From assembly GCA_933207985.1 (NCBI GenBank), contig OW240918.1, positions 20,435,330-20,499,329 of the forward strand: DNA of 64,000 nucleotides, given 5' to 3'. This DNA comes from Pelobates cultripes (lineage: Eukaryota > Chordata > Amphibia > Anura > Pelobatidae). The notes below the pieces were generated by a model. That model had not been told where the DNA came from. It ran no database searches and saw nothing but the letters and a program-made list of their open reading frames with translations. This document shows, one piece after another, positions 32,201 to 42,296 of this stretch. The translations under genes were made by a program, and so were the position numbers. Numbering within the stretch: the stretch's first letter is position 1; each line of letters starts with the position of its first letter.

Positions 32201-33186
32201 ATTTGTGCCTCTCGTTGTCTTTTCAGCCTTGCCCCTTTCTGTATGAGGTGACCTCTAACCACACATTTGTGTGCCTCCCAGGTAAGTGTGTGTGAGGTCT
32301 GGGCTGGGGTATTTTCTGTAAAGTAGTCTCCCAATAGTTTACTAGTTTCCGTTACGATTTCTGGGAGCGACAGCATATATTCGTTTAGTCTCCATTTGGA
32401 GACCTTGGGCCTATGTAGTGGGGACGTTAGAGTGAGAGTGACCGGCGCGTGGTCTGACCACGTTGCCGTACCGTGTTCCACTGCCCTCACCAGGGCCAGG
32501 TCATAGTGGGACATGAAGAAGTAATCCAGTCGTGTGTATGTGTTATGTGGGTAGGACAGGAACGTATAGTCCCGTTCGTCTGGGTGGTGTGCCCTCCAGC
32601 AGTCCAGGAGGTGTAGACGTCGAAAAAGGGTCTTGATGTGAGTCAGGTGTTGGGGCGGGACTCTCGAGGTCCCTGAGGACGAGTCCCATTTTGGGTCCAT
32701 GGTCAGGTTGAAGTCCCCTCCCAGGATTAGTATGCCCTCCGCGAACGATCGAAGTAAACGTAGAGTGCGGGTGAAAAACCTGTAGTGTCTCTGGTTGGGG
32801 GCATATATATTAGCGAAAGTATAGGTGGTGTCCGCTATCGTGCCCTTCAGGAATAGAAATCTCCCCTCGGGGTCAGTCTCAGTCGCTATTTCTGTGAACG
32901 GTACGTGTTTGTGTATTAGTATGGCCACTCCTCGCGATTTTCCCACACTATAGTCACTGTAGTAGCCCTTAGTATAGTGATGGTCAGTCATTTTGGGTCT
33001 AGATCCGTCTCGAAAGTGCGTTTCCTGCATATATACAATAGACGCTCCAGTGCTATGGAAGTTTCTCAGGGCATGCGAGCGTCTTTCAGGTTTATTTAGT
33101 CCTTTAGCGTTGATTGTGGTGATATGAAGATATGCCGGTCGCAGTGACATGGTCGGGGTTGGGGGGAGTTGGGGGGGGAGGGTCAA
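29218..33186 (-). CDS. LINE ORF2p: AP-like endonuclease and reverse transcriptase
   Basis: The frame has 1,322 residues, normal for L1-type ORF2. The endonuclease comes first: N26 (TTINAKG), E55 (QETHF), D158/N160 (GGDFN) and S244-D245-H246 (SDHAP) form the AP-endonuclease active site that nicks target DNA. The reverse transcriptase spans about 470-800, with D622 in TDAEKAFD, the NGTRQGCPLSP motif near 677-687 and YADD at 722-725. A C-terminal zinc knuckle has C1149, C1152, H1161 and C1166. The protein performs target-primed reverse transcription of LINE RNA in the nucleus. The start could also be Met13 (MSLRP). No stop or frameshift is seen. Confidence 0.96.
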   Translation of the reverse strand: MTLPPQLPPTPTMSLRPAYLHITTINAKGLNKPERRSHALRNFHSTGASIVYMQETHFRDGSRPKMTDHHYTKGYYSDYSVGKSRGVAILIHKHVPFTEIATETDPEGRFLFLKGTIADTTYTFANIYAPNQRHYRFFTRTLRLLRSFAEGILILGGDFNLTMDPKWDSSSGTSRVPPQHLTHIKTLFRRLHLLDCWRAHHPDERDYTFLSYPHNTYTRLDYFFMSHYDLALVRAVEHGTATWSDHAPVTLTLTSPLHRPKVSKWRLNEYMLSLPEIVTETSKLLGDYFTENTPAQTSHTLTWEAHKCVVRGHLIQKGARLKRQREAQITTLIQDIHALDESNKRDGHLDNQVKLLQLRRQLATLLHARHHREASRHNAFFTIHGNKSGKLLARMLTKRRQHLYIEKIRDKTGTLHRLPDKVQEVIHSYYSELYNLPGPQDPQTQTNLIHKIQEFLQTHTHTRIERDTAEALDEPITAEELAWAVKATKPGKSPGPDGLPLRYYKCFAETLYTPMVASFNAIREGHHWPTQSLMAHITIIPKEGRDGEHCGNYRTISLINCDLKLMAKILATRLQQHIPTLVHPDQVGFVTGREARDNTIRALSIVHGGPARNGGLLLLSTDAEKAFDRIGWPYLFQALIHLGLGTHMRGWIEALYRQPRAQVIVNGAPTKAFTIHNGTRQGCPLSPLLFVLALEPFLHAVRHNPDIQGVELGGTHHKVAAYADDLLFFVTNPEISLPNIIKAFRDYGILSNMKINFKKLYILNISVPRHREGILRQSHPFQWADTKVRYLGIWLTKHSTSLFTENFTPMLASFRRDTGDWSYPHISWLGRVQVVKMNFLPRLLYLMQAMPICIPQTYFSSLRKVLGGYVWNGRRPRLKFSQLTQPKDKGGMALPDFHLYYVACHLLRIAEWSKDNVHKLWKSVEEAELGIPIALAPWLPPRKRGNIPIYVKSTLQVWHRMAARGSLAPYPSPLTPLTHNTEFPPGLDSLAFRDLIPDPLPRLHHIYTQTGPRTLTEIIGENTTTFAQKYKYAQLKSYLKTLPQGQALGRAPTWFEQLCLDPEPLPHGVSTLYNSLQIQIPTELPGFKGKWETALNRSFSEGEWEKMCSLTHHCAAFSKHQETAYKLLTLWYRTPAALHKIYPDQSAQCWRCGVGLGTFLHIWWECAEIQPFWRGIHTMLKIFTDQPPPFDPAAMLLHHTTIPSNRYKRSITIRILNVAKQLIPQHWKRKDAPTPDKWLTQMEALRETEDIHMKSTDRTQKYLDTWTHWILTTAGAGFTDKINDWGRQYHRPTVGPNKGREAALAPDTTIDISSQRQTPPLN

Positions 33187-34117
33187 TCAGCGTGGGAAGG
33201 TGGGGGAGGGGAACCAGCGCCTGTAAGAGCGCTGTCTAGGTACGAGCGTCTGGGTAGGGATAAGCGCCTGTCCACCAGGGATAAGGGGCAATTACCCGCC
33301 CAGTACCTTGCGCCCTATCCTAAGGGGGGGTCGAAGGAAGTTGCGAACCACTAGGTGTCGCGCGTGAGGGTGGGGTCTACCGAATCGTAGGCAAGTCCTT
33401 TTATGAACTCCTCCGACGTCGTCCCCTGTTGGCTCTGTTTGCATGTGTGTCAACTTTATGTTCCTCGCCTTGTGAGGTGTTGGCCCTAGGGCCTTCTAGT
33501 TATGGTGTGTGTCAGGTTTAAATTTGAGCGTATGAATATATGAAAGTCAGAGGGGGAAACCTTATGCATATGAAAAATGTAAAATATAAAATGAGAAACA
33601 TAGAAAACAGTTATAACAGTTATAACATTCCAGTCATGGAGCTTCATGTTGGGTGCACCCCTGCCACCTGGTCCCTGTGCTCATGCACCCGTCCTGCCCC
33701 ATTTCCATCCGGCCGCCCCTCCTCCATGCATGGGCAGGATAGGTCTTTCTCTTGGGTTCTGTCTCTCTCCCCTCCACTCCTTGGGGGGCCCGGGCCCCCA
33801 GCAGGCCAGGCCGGCGCCGGCTCCCCCCACGCGCTCACCTAAGTGGGTCGTCACGCGTGGGTCAGGAGGTCGGCCCCGGCCCGGCCCGGTCGGGGCACAG
33901 GCCCCGCATTCCCTCTCTCCGGGCATGGGTCCCCCAGCAAAATACAATACTAGCAAGCATTGGGCTCTGCCCCCAACCCCCCATCCCTTCTCAGAGGCAC
34001 CCGGGTCTCAGTACAGTGCCCAGTATTCCCATCAGGTCATACATTTTTTTTTTTTTATTTTTTTTTTAAAAGGACTCGGCTAGCTTGTGTGGCCCAGTGA
34101 GGCCTCCCCGTATCAAG
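33187..34117 (-). other. Long spacer between LINE ORF1 and ORF2
   Basis: It contains a GC-rich block (33,640-33,960, with GGGGGGCCCGGGCCCC) and an A-rich run on the minus strand (about 34,045-34,075). Open frames of 90-145 codons occur on both strands and reflect base composition. With the 34,118-34,382 stretch the spacer totals about 1.2 kb, long for an L1. An insertion into an ancestral spacer is possible. Confidence 0.6.
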
Positions 34118-34474
34118 CTATAGTTCTATGTCTAGGGGAGCTAAAGTCCCTTTTAAAACAGAGCAACTGGGCTTGGGGGGTTGTGATACTTGCGGGGAGC
34201 CGTCTGAGCGATGTTTCAGAGCTGCACGGCTGCTCGGTGCCCCATCATTGCTGTCACTGCTGAGGAAGTCCGTGAGGGTCGCTCGGCTGGGCACTTGGGC
34301 TGTGGGGCGGCAGTCAACAACGCCTGTATGCGGAGTCATGTCCAGGCAGCACAAGACAGGTCCAGGTTTCTTACGCCTCTGGTTACATAGTTGCCCCCGA
34401 CGGGCGTATCGTTTGCATGCGGGATCTTCGCTGTCTCTGTGGTTTTTGGGTCGGTGTCTGGGCGCTTGCGGCAA
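34118..34474 (-). other. 118-codon frame overlapping the end of LINE ORF1
   Basis: This frame starts inside ORF1 in another register and extends about 265 bp past its stop. Its C-terminal half (PSRATLTDFLSSDSNDGAPS) is Ser-rich and not low-complexity. It might be an extra small ORF, or an old ORF1 5' segment left in the spacer. I recognise no family. Confidence 0.3.
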
Positions 34475-35471
34475 ACGTGTAGAAGGCCAGGGGGTCTGGC
34501 CACTGCATATGGATCGGCGGGAGCTGCAGTTCTCGGGTTAACCCGGTTAGGTCATCTTCTCCCTTGACTAGGAAGGGGCCTGTCGGTGTGAAAACGTGCA
34601 GGCCTGTTGGGAAGGTCCACCGGTACCTTAGTTTGTTAGATTGCAGGGTTCTCGTCAGCGGGCGCATCGCCCGGCGATAGGCCAGCGTGGCCGGGGACAG
34701 GTCCGGATAGAGTTGGACCTCTGCTCCGTTTATGAGGACGTGGTCAGTCTCCCGTGCTCTCCGCAATATGTCCTCCTTAAGTTGAAAGCTGGCCAAGCAA
34801 CAGATGATGTCCCTGGGGGGGTCTTCCGGGGCCCCTTTAGGGCGCAGTGCGCGATGTGCTCTGACAAAGTCAATTTTAGTGGACTCAGGCCTGCTCAGCA
34901 GTTTGTTGAAGAGGTCTGTGAGTGTCTCTTTCACGGGTTCAGTGTTGGCAGTATGTTCAGGGATACCTCTTACTCTGATATTTTGTCTTCTGCCTCTGTT
35001 GTCCAAGTCCTCTATATGGTATGCCATCTGTCTGAGTTGTGCAGATTGCTTAAGTATGGCGTCGGTAGTTGTAGATTGTACCGCGTGTGCGTGATCATTA
35101 TCTGCTTCCAGCTGGGAGACTCTGTGGTTGAGGCCCTGCAGGTCCTCCCTCATGGCGTGCAGTTCTGTTGTAATTGATTTCTGCAGGGCTGCATTAGCTT
35201 CTTTAAGATCTGCTTTGGTGGGTAGGTTGCTGAGTACCCTCACCCAATCCAGGGGGGGCTCTGCCGTGCCAGCGGCATCTAGTTCGTCTCTCCCGGGCGG
35301 CGACAGCGTGTTGTCCGTGGCCAGGGACTCATTTGAGGCCTGAGATGCGAGGTCGGCCGGGGTAAGCAGGTATTGCCTCATCGAGGGTGCCGGGGACCCC
35401 CTAGGGGTGTCCGCGGACTTCACTGCGTGCGTGGCTCTGTGTGATTTCCCCATCGTGCGGTCCTGACACAC
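34383..35471 (-). CDS. LINE ORF1p (L1-type RNA-binding protein)
   Basis: The frame has 362 residues; initiation may use Met7 (MGKSH) instead of Met1. Residues 85-158 are rich in heptad-like hydrophobics (ADLKEANAALQKS, RVSQLEAD) and fit the trimerising coiled coil. An RRM begins at RRQNIRVRGIPE (161-172), the L1 ORF1p signature. A C-terminal domain with DFVRAHRAL (201-209) follows, and the tail is basic (QRQRRSRMQ). ORF1p coats LINE RNA in the cytoplasm and helps retrotransposition. It lies just after the short 5' UTR, as expected for the first ORF. The frame is intact. Confidence 0.93.
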   Translation of the reverse strand: MCQDRTMGKSHRATHAVKSADTPRGSPAPSMRQYLLTPADLASQASNESLATDNTLSPPGRDELDAAGTAEPPLDWVRVLSNLPTKADLKEANAALQKSITTELHAMREDLQGLNHRVSQLEADNDHAHAVQSTTTDAILKQSAQLRQMAYHIEDLDNRGRRQNIRVRGIPEHTANTEPVKETLTDLFNKLLSRPESTKIDFVRAHRALRPKGAPEDPPRDIICCLASFQLKEDILRRARETDHVLINGAEVQLYPDLSPATLAYRRAMRPLTRTLQSNKLRYRWTFPTGLHVFTPTGPFLVKGEDDLTGLTRELQLPPIHMQWPDPLAFYTFAASAQTPTQKPQRQRRSRMQTIRPSGATM

Positions 35472-35551
35472 GGCTCGGCGAGGAAAAGTGCAGAGCCGGC
35501 GGGGAGCTCCCTCACTAAGCCGCCATCATGTTCGGCGTCCAAGCCACGCCC

Positions 35552-35796
35552 CCAATCACATACTTCTTAATGCAAGGCAGATACTCTAAGCAAATGCTGT
35601 CTCTTGAGTTTAGTTCCACTAAACTAACCAAACCAGGAAGTAACAAGACAGGTTGTCTGATCGACTGCCAGGAGTTGCAACCAGGTTAATCTATAAAAAT
35701 TACAATTTATGTTGAAACCTGCCCTTTCAAAATGAAACGAATAGTACACACACAAAGCGTTACAGCAAGCTTTAGTGGTCTTGAATGACCCATTAA
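35552..35796. mobile_element. Right half of the MITE split by the LINE
   Basis: It starts with the LINE target duplication and ends with GCTTTAGTGGTC, AATGACCCATTAA, a diverged T2-type terminus. Its TTAA (35,793-35,796) is shared with the next MITE. Confidence 0.7.
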
Positions 35797-36405
35797 GGCT
35801 AGACACTATAGGCAACCAGACCAGTCAATGAAATGGTCTGGGTCCATGTCCCCATAGTTTTGTCTGTGCAGGGTAAAACATTGTCGTTATGCAGAACTGC
35901 AATGTTAACATTGCAGGGTATAAATGCCTCTAGTGGTTGTCACTCAAAAATAGCAGAGAAGAACTGCTATTTCAATTAGATCAGAGGTTCCCAAACCAGC
36001 CCTCATGGCCCACCAACAATCCAGGATGTATGTATTTCCCTGTTTTATGCCAATGGAGATACTGACAAAACCTGGACTGTGGGTTGGTCTTGAGGACTGG
36101 TTTGGGAAACACTAAATGAAATAGTGTGATTGGTGCAGCAAAGCTTATTGCCACACATGCACACTAGCTTTCCAATGTTTTCCTTTGGGGGAAGCACTAG
36201 ATTGGCTGAGATCATCAATCTGGATGACCTCAGTCAAGGAGGCAGGACAACAGCTCAGAGATGGGCGCTGCTACAGAAAAAAAAATGTAAGTAATACTGC
36301 ATTCTAACTCCTTACGGGGGGGTAGGGGGTAGGGGGGGGCGGAGACAGGGACCTAAACATTTAACAGGACACATTTGTATTCCTACCACTACAGTGTTCC
36401 TTTAA
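35793..36405. mobile_element. T2-type MITE with a nested hAT-like palindrome
   Basis: It starts TTAAGGCTAGACACTATAGG and ends CTACAGTGTTCCTTTAA. The interior contains the typical CCAGACCA...TGGTCTGGGT stem near 35,817-35,850. It is interrupted at about 35,982-36,111 by another small inverted-repeat element. Confidence 0.75.
35982..36111. mobile_element. Small hAT-like inverted-repeat element nested in MITE
   Basis: Ends are inverted copies of AGGTTCCCAAACCAG and a CCTCA block. It is 130 bp and has no coding content. A clean target duplication was not found. Confidence 0.6.
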
Positions 36406-37463
36406 TATTGTTTATAAACTACCAACAAGTTCCATCGAGCAGTACAACAGATATACATAATAGCGTACCTAAGGAGAGCAATGACTGGTTTGGTCTATGG
36501 TTTTCAAAGGCAAGCTTTCTGCACTCATAAGAGTTTAGAATACAATAATTGGGGATGGTGGGCATGTTTGACAGGTATTGGTCAGGGCAATGGTAAGCAA
36601 GGTTGTTCTGGATTTCTCTATGGAGAGTTATTTTTCCCTAAACTTTTCACAGTTAACCCTGTGGAATAAGTGAGAAAGAGACACAGAAGGGAATGAGTAA
36701 TAAACTCTAAATGATTGGAATCAAACAGGTATTTACTCCTCTGTATGTTGAAAACATGGCAAGATGTTTTTGGGGACAGAGACCTAGTAAAAATGATCCA
36801 ATCAATATAATCTCTATAACAATCTATGTCCTATCTCTTTATGATGGATGCATAATCCAACAGGAAAGTAATATATTGTCTTTAATAATATTTACTGCAT
36901 GGTTGTCTGTGATTTATCATTATTTATCTTGAAGATGATCACCCATGTGAAATCGCTAGACAGCCTGTCCATTAGGTGTCAAGCCTGTGTGCCCTCAATA
37001 CAATTTAAGCGACAAACAAAATAATGGTAGAGGTGGGCAACGTGTAGGACATATCTCACAGGACCTCGATTCGAACTAAGTAAACCTGCCTCACCAAGGT
37101 GTAAAACCCCTGAGTAGTACCATGAGAAAAAAAAAAACCAAGACAACCTCAGCAGACACTAAAAGTTTATAGACTTGTTATTTCGATGGTCGTAATATAT
37201 TGGGGTGTGAGTTTTGTTCCATTTATTTTTATCTTCTATTGTTTGTGTGTTTTGATTATAATAAAGATTATGGTTTTAGCATTTCCTTTTGCCCATTTCT
37301 ATTAATTACTATCCAACCTCACTATGGCCAGAATCATCTTTACCTAAACAATCACTTCTAAAATAAAAAAAAATAAAAAAAACTTTTTCCGCACAGTTAA
37401 ATTCATTATTTTCTTCAGTGTTTACCATTATTTCTAGAGTAACCACTCCACGTGACCGTAGAG
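36406..37463. other. Unassigned, repeat-poor sequence
   Basis: AT-rich, no convincing frame. Nothing recognisable except short A runs near 37,130 and 37,370. Confidence 0.4.
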
Positions 37464-37598
37464 GAGGGGTAAGTAACCTTCGGCACTCCATATATTGTGG
37501 ACTACATGTCCCCAATGCTTTGTCAGCATTATGGCTGTAATGGCATTAAAGGAGATGTAGTCCACAAAATCTGGAGTGCCAAAGATTGCCTACCCCTG
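37464..37598. mobile_element. hAT MITE (GGGGTAGGCAACC family), diverged copy
   Basis: It begins GAGGGGTAAGTAACCTTCGG and ends with GATTGCCTACCCCTG. The arms pair through CTCCA, TGTGGACTACAT and its complement ATGTAGTCCACA. It is the same family as 50,556-50,691 but older. Confidence 0.8.
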
Positions 37599-38979
37599 GT
37601 CTAGTGCATCAAGAAGAGCCCAGATACAGAATTTAGAATGTTTTATTCTAAAACAGAGATCGCTACATTTTGCACTGCAGGGGTTTATGAAGTGCATATC
37701 CCATGACGCTCAGCCATTAACTTCTATTGTGCAAAGTTTTATTTCTGCTTTAAAACGGTGAACTAATTTATATATACCGACAGAACGTTTTTCCTTTAGA
37801 CCTATTAGCAAAAACAACAAAAACTAATATGCACATCACTCTTGTTGTAACAACTCCATAGTGTGTCATTTTCACCTCATCACCTCTTCCTGACATGCTG
37901 ATCTTTGCACCTTTTCTTCAGAGTTCACTGGCATATTTTGTACCATCACACCAACAGCATCACACCTTGTTTACTCCACTATGTGAGTCATTAACATATA
38001 TTGATGCTTTCCAATATTTGGATTCTTTCCCTCTCTGGGACCTGAAGCCCATATGCCAGATTACCTTCAATTTTCACCTTAGCACATGACTGACACCACC
38101 GTTTAACTGCAACTTCATTTACAGGGACCATAGAGAGAGCATTAAATATAATTCTCTGTAAACATCACAAGTTCTTCTTCTCGATGTAAGAAAATGTGTC
38201 ATGCCCCTTTAAAACATGAAAGCATCGGAGTAAATGAATTCATCGTGTTTAGAATTATTTTTAAAAGAGCACCAGGGTGGGATGAGAAAAATGGAGTAGG
38301 TGTGTATTAAAGACACTCTGTCCTGTAACAAATGACAGTACCTAAATTCCCTGATTTGCAATTGTAAAAGGTGACAGCTATCCTTGTTTAGGACGGACAG
38401 TCCCTATTTTGGTCCCAAATCCATTGGTCCCTTTTTCCTTTCCTAATGGCACTCTTTTCTAAGTGCTCCATATTGTTCGTGTGTCTCAGTGTCTCCACAG
38501 CAAAACCACTCACTATAACGTGAATACAAACTAAAATAAATGTGTTTAGAAATCGCTGTGTAAATAAGATACATTGTTCTTGTTCTAAATTAGATTTTAG
38601 ATTCATAGATTGTTATTAGTAAATCACCTACAATTTCACAGAACAGCCCTGTCCCTGGCCAAACCTCCACTCACACAACTAAAATTAAAGTGTCCCCATT
38701 TTCTCCATTTGAAATGTTGGGAGGTATGTGACAGACAAACAAGACAGCAGACAAAGTTGTAAACAGATTTATCGTATAATATTGTGTAACCACAATCCTG
38801 GATATAGTAGAATTTTTGTGGTCTGGTGTGCAACGCGATAGTAAAGTAGTATGGATTTGCAGGTAAATGTACAAGGGATTTACTTCCGTCATGTCATAAC
38901 AGAGTCGATTTAATGGGGAACTGTCCCTTCCCAGGATTTAAACATTATGTTTACTTAACAAATATGCATGTGTGAGGTG
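37599..38979. other. No feature recognised
   Basis: Moderately AT-rich sequence with open frames below 75 codons. No repeats recognised. Confidence 0.4.
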
Positions 38980-39240
38980 TGAAAAATAAAATGTGATCCA
39001 CAGCTCCCTGTCATTCCGTGTTACATACTCTGTCCTTATTATCTGGCAGTCAGCACAGAGAAAGGCAAAAGGAGAAATGAAACCATGTTTATTTTTGTCC
39101 CCTTCATTTGCACCGTTTGCCATGGATTTGCCTTGTCTGAAATGGATTATTACATCATTTGCTAAATCTTTAATACAAATTAAGAAGAAAATGAAGCAAC
39201 TCATGAAAAAAAGTTTACGCGGCTTATAGGTGATTTTCAA
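38980..39240. promoter_or_regulatory. Candidate conserved non-coding block (speculative)
   Basis: The sequence is repeat-free and compositionally balanced. One strand stays open for 142 codons without resembling a protein. The gtdc1-zeb2 region of vertebrates is known to be rich in conserved enhancers, so repeat-poor stretches like this are the first places to test. No alignment was possible here. Confidence 0.2.
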
Positions 39241-39380
39241 TGTTTTCTTCAATGACAAATTATTATTTTTTAAAGTGACAGTTACCCTTTCAGGATCGAT
39301 GTTTAATGTGTACAATGAGTTAACTGTAAGTAACTGTATATATTGAGAATTATACGACGCTAACACAAAAGAAAACGTTC

Positions 39381-40061
39381 ATGTTATGCAATACAATGCG
39401 GAATCACAAAGAGAACACGGCTAATTCTCTTACAAGATGTGATTTTGTGTTACTGCACAAGCTGCACACAGCCCGCCCCAATTACAACAGGGCGGCTCTC
39501 TGTAGGGAGGACTGTTTAAACAAGTTTGGTAACAGCGCCAGGGTATTCATTGCATTAAAGACATGCGCATCCCACTCTCAATCTTCTGATTTCAAACCTT
39601 ACCTTGGCAGGTCTCCATCTCACTCAGTAAATACCACCACAATGGGACGGACACTATTTTCTAGCAAAGCAAAATGTTTATATCAACAAACCTACAAAGT
39701 GAATGATAACTCCCTCCTCCTCAAAACTATTGTTAATTCCCTTAGAGGCAGATCTGCACACTCACAGAATTCACTGAAAGTTGGATTCACGGAATACTTT
39801 ACAGGTGATAGCTATTACTAAATGCCCCTCTCCAGTCTTGCGCTACAGCCCCCCAGGGCAAAAACCCTTGATTGCTGGGAAAGGTATACCTGTTTGAATA
39901 ACAAATTGATCACTTCATCTGCTACTACAGTAGGAATAAATAATATAACTAAAGAGACTGTGGTTAACTCTTTCAAGGATGTGTTCAAGGCACTGAAAGC
40001 ATCAACTGTAACTAAAAAGCCAGTTTATTTGGTGCAAATTTTACATGTTTTTAAATTGTGA
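39381..40061 (+). other. Unrecognised frame of 146 + 79 codons with one internal stop
   Basis: Two consecutive frames lie in the same register (39,381-39,821 and 39,822-40,061), separated by a single TAA. The predicted peptide is Ser/Thr/Lys/Asn-rich with no family I recognise. Long chance frames are expected in 64 kb, so this is probably not a gene. No promoter, splice signals or poly(A) site are evident. Confidence 0.15.
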
Positions 40062-40289
40062 ATCATTGACATAAAATGTGAGTTTGTACAGATTATTTAA
40101 GGTGAAGCATACCTTATTATCGGAGTAAATCATGTAATACGTTACCCGAACAACTCCACCTCTGCCCCCTCAGACGCTCTACAACAAATTTCAATTTATT
40201 TCATGCTAATTTCACTAAGACAGATGGCATCCTAGACTAGACTCATCCCATTTCCATGTCACTTTTATTCAAACCTCTTTCAATAAATG

Positions 40290-40860
40290 CTTTTTAGCCA
40301 AGTCTGTTTCCTTGTTTATTTTTATGATCACCTACAAGGCTGTTTAGTCATAGCCTGGCATTCAATGCAAATTCCAAATTGCTCAAGAGGCCATTTATCT
40401 ACATATGACAGGCTATACACACCAGAATCGCTACATTACGCTGTAGTGGTTCTAGTGACTATAATATCCCTTTAAAGGTACACTCCAAGCCTAACAACTC
40501 ACACCAGCGCCCTGAAGCTCTCTCAAAGCCTATTCGTTCTCCTGAAGTAAGCAGAGAGGTGAAGGACCATGCGTATTTGCTTGGAGTAGGGGTCAGCAAC
40601 CTAAGGCAAGTGTCCAATGCATGGCACTCGAGGTGCGTTTGCAAGGCACTCCAGGCTGCCAGAGCCAAACAGTCTCTGTCCTATCAGGAGTCCCAATGGG
40701 ACTTCAGATATGTTAGTGCAACCCGAGTTATAATTGCAGGTGGTGAATGGCAATCCTTAATTCACGCATTGTAGCACTTAGAGAAACTAGTCTCAGAACA
40801 CTTCCTCCCAGCACTTGTGAACGGGAATCCACATTTGAGTCGAACAGCCTGCAGCAGCTA
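40290..40860. mobile_element. Cluster of T2 MITE ends and a hAT-like fragment
   Basis: One MITE ends at TGACTATAATATCCCTTTAA (about 40,476). A second starts in the same TTAA with AAGGTACACTCCAAGCC. A hAT-like sequence GGGGTCAGCAACCTAAGGCA begins near 40,586 inside it, with the typical GGCACTCGAGG motif. All copies are partial. Confidence 0.6.
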
Positions 40861-41709
40861 TTGCAGTTCCTGCCTTTGACCTATACCTGGCCAGCCAGGT
40901 AAGCCACGCATACTTCTAGATATACACAGAGCTGCAGACAAAAGCCTCTTCCTCATACAAACAGCTCACACACAATCCTTACAAACACAATACCCCTGAC
41001 AATACAAATACGAGCACACAACCCCACAAACAGCCTCTCACATGCAATACCACAAGCAGCCCCACACATACACACCACATCATCTACACACAAAATTACA
41101 CAAGCAGACCACACTCTTAGGTATCATACGCAAAACAACATATATTGCATGAACACCTACAATATATCCCACATACGCACAAATACAATGTTAACAAGCA
41201 ACTGTGGCACCCATATATAACACAAGCACAACACAGCAACATACACACCTCAATTTAAAGAAAAATATGACTGGCACACCAAGGTACTTCAAAATCTTGT
41301 TTTGGCACAGTACTATGAACCCTGGCTTAAAGTACTGCGGGCATGTATTGGCCGTCCTGAGCTGCAGAGAGACATTTAGATGTTGTAAAATTATTAGATA
41401 AATTACACAGAGATGTGAAAAGGTCCTACTGGCATTATACACACTACACAGGCTCTAGTGGTTAGTTGCTTAGCGTTTTTGTTTTACCGTTGGCTTGTGT
41501 TTGACTGCATATCAAGTTCTGCCATTTAACCTCCTTATAGATACTAAGGGTCAATTTTACACTGCCAACTTCTTTGTTACCTCATAGCCAGGGCTTTAAA
41601 GTTGGGTTAGATCTATCCTGACAGAAACAAATAGGTTAAGGCTAACAAGTTTGTCCATAGCGATTTAGAGTGTAGGTCTGATCACCCGCTGAATGGAGAA
41701 AGGTAAATC
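40861..41709. other. CA-rich low-complexity stretch then unassigned sequence
   Basis: From about 40,960 to 41,240 the top strand is strongly A/C-rich with repeated ACACAC and CACAA motifs. The remainder shows no gene or recognised repeat. Confidence 0.5.
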
Positions 41710-41947
41710 TGCTTCTCAAGTTAACTAACCGGCCATGAGTATTCTGGGTATCAGAGTTTCTATAATGAACTAGAACAATGCTCCGTAGAACCCTGTACAT
41801 GCTTCTCAGGTTACCAGACCATGACTATTCTGGGTATCAGAGTTTCTATAATGAACTAGAACAATGCTCAGTAGAACCTTGTATCTGCTTCTCGAGTTAA
41901 CAGACCAAGAGTATTCTGGGTATCAGAGTTTCTATAATGAACTAGAA
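41710..41947. repeat. Tandem repeat of about 86-90 bp, 2.8 copies
   Basis: TGCTTCTC marks unit starts at 41,710, 41,800 and 41,886. Each unit contains ATTCTGGGTATCAGAGTTTC and TATAATGAACTAGAACA. The third unit is cut at 41,947 by a hAT-like element. Confidence 0.9.
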
Positions 41948-42060
41948 CAGCAGTTCCCAAACTGTGTGCCGCGGTGCCCTGGGGCGCCACGACATGCTCA
42001 CAGGGGTGCCGCGGAATGTTTCCCCGGTGCTATGATTATAAGTCCTTTGAGACTGTGACG
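41948..42060. mobile_element. hAT-like element 5' end (CAGTTCCCAAACTGTGTGCC)
   Basis: The start CAGCAGTTCCCAAACTGTG and the GCCGCGG...GGGGTGCCGCGG arms match a common vertebrate hAT-derived repeat type. The far end was not found. Confidence 0.6.
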
Positions 42061-42232
42061 GTGTGTCTGTCTGTCATGGTGTGTCTGTCTGTCTGTCATG
42101 GTGTGTCTGTCTGTCTGTCATTGTGTGTGTGTGTGTGTGTGTGTGTGTCTCTGTCATGTGTCTCTGTGTCATGTGTCTGTCACGGTATATGTGTGTATGT
42201 CTGTCATGGTGTCTGTGTGTGTGTTTTTAAAA
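42061..42232. repeat. TGTC/TG microsatellite
   Basis: Imperfect GTCTGTCTGTCATGGTGT units followed by (GT)n and more TGTCATG units. Confidence 0.9.
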
Positions 42233-42296
42233 ATAGTGTTTTACTCGCCTTTTTTTTCCCCCAACGTCGTGCTGGTCTCCCCTCGACTGGCCCTGC

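Larger units (their letters stand above)
28402..35551 (-). mobile_element. Full-length L1-type LINE, two long ORFs
   Basis: The element of about 7.15 kb is bounded by a 14-bp target duplication and ends in a poly(A) tail (T run at 28,402-28,414) preceded by an AATAAA signal on the minus strand. Order on the minus strand: short 5' UTR of about 80 bp beginning GGGCGTGGCTTGGACGCCG, ORF1, a spacer of about 1.2 kb, ORF2 and a 3' UTR of about 0.8 kb. Both frames lack internal stops, so the copy may be competent or very recently inserted. Clade assignment to L1 (L1/Tx1 group) rests on the RRM-type ORF1p and the C-terminal CCHC of ORF2. Confidence 0.93.

Noticed and set aside
33646..34083. 145-codon Pro-rich plus-strand frame opposite the LINE spacer
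   Set aside because: Antisense to the LINE in a GC-rich, A-run-terminated stretch. Composition explains it and it ends in translated poly(T).
39381..40061. 226-codon near-open reading frame
   Set aside because: With roughly 6,000 stop-to-stop intervals in 64 kb and a 61/64 chance per codon, a few frames of about 146 codons are expected by chance. No family recognised and one internal stop. Kept only as a low-confidence entry.
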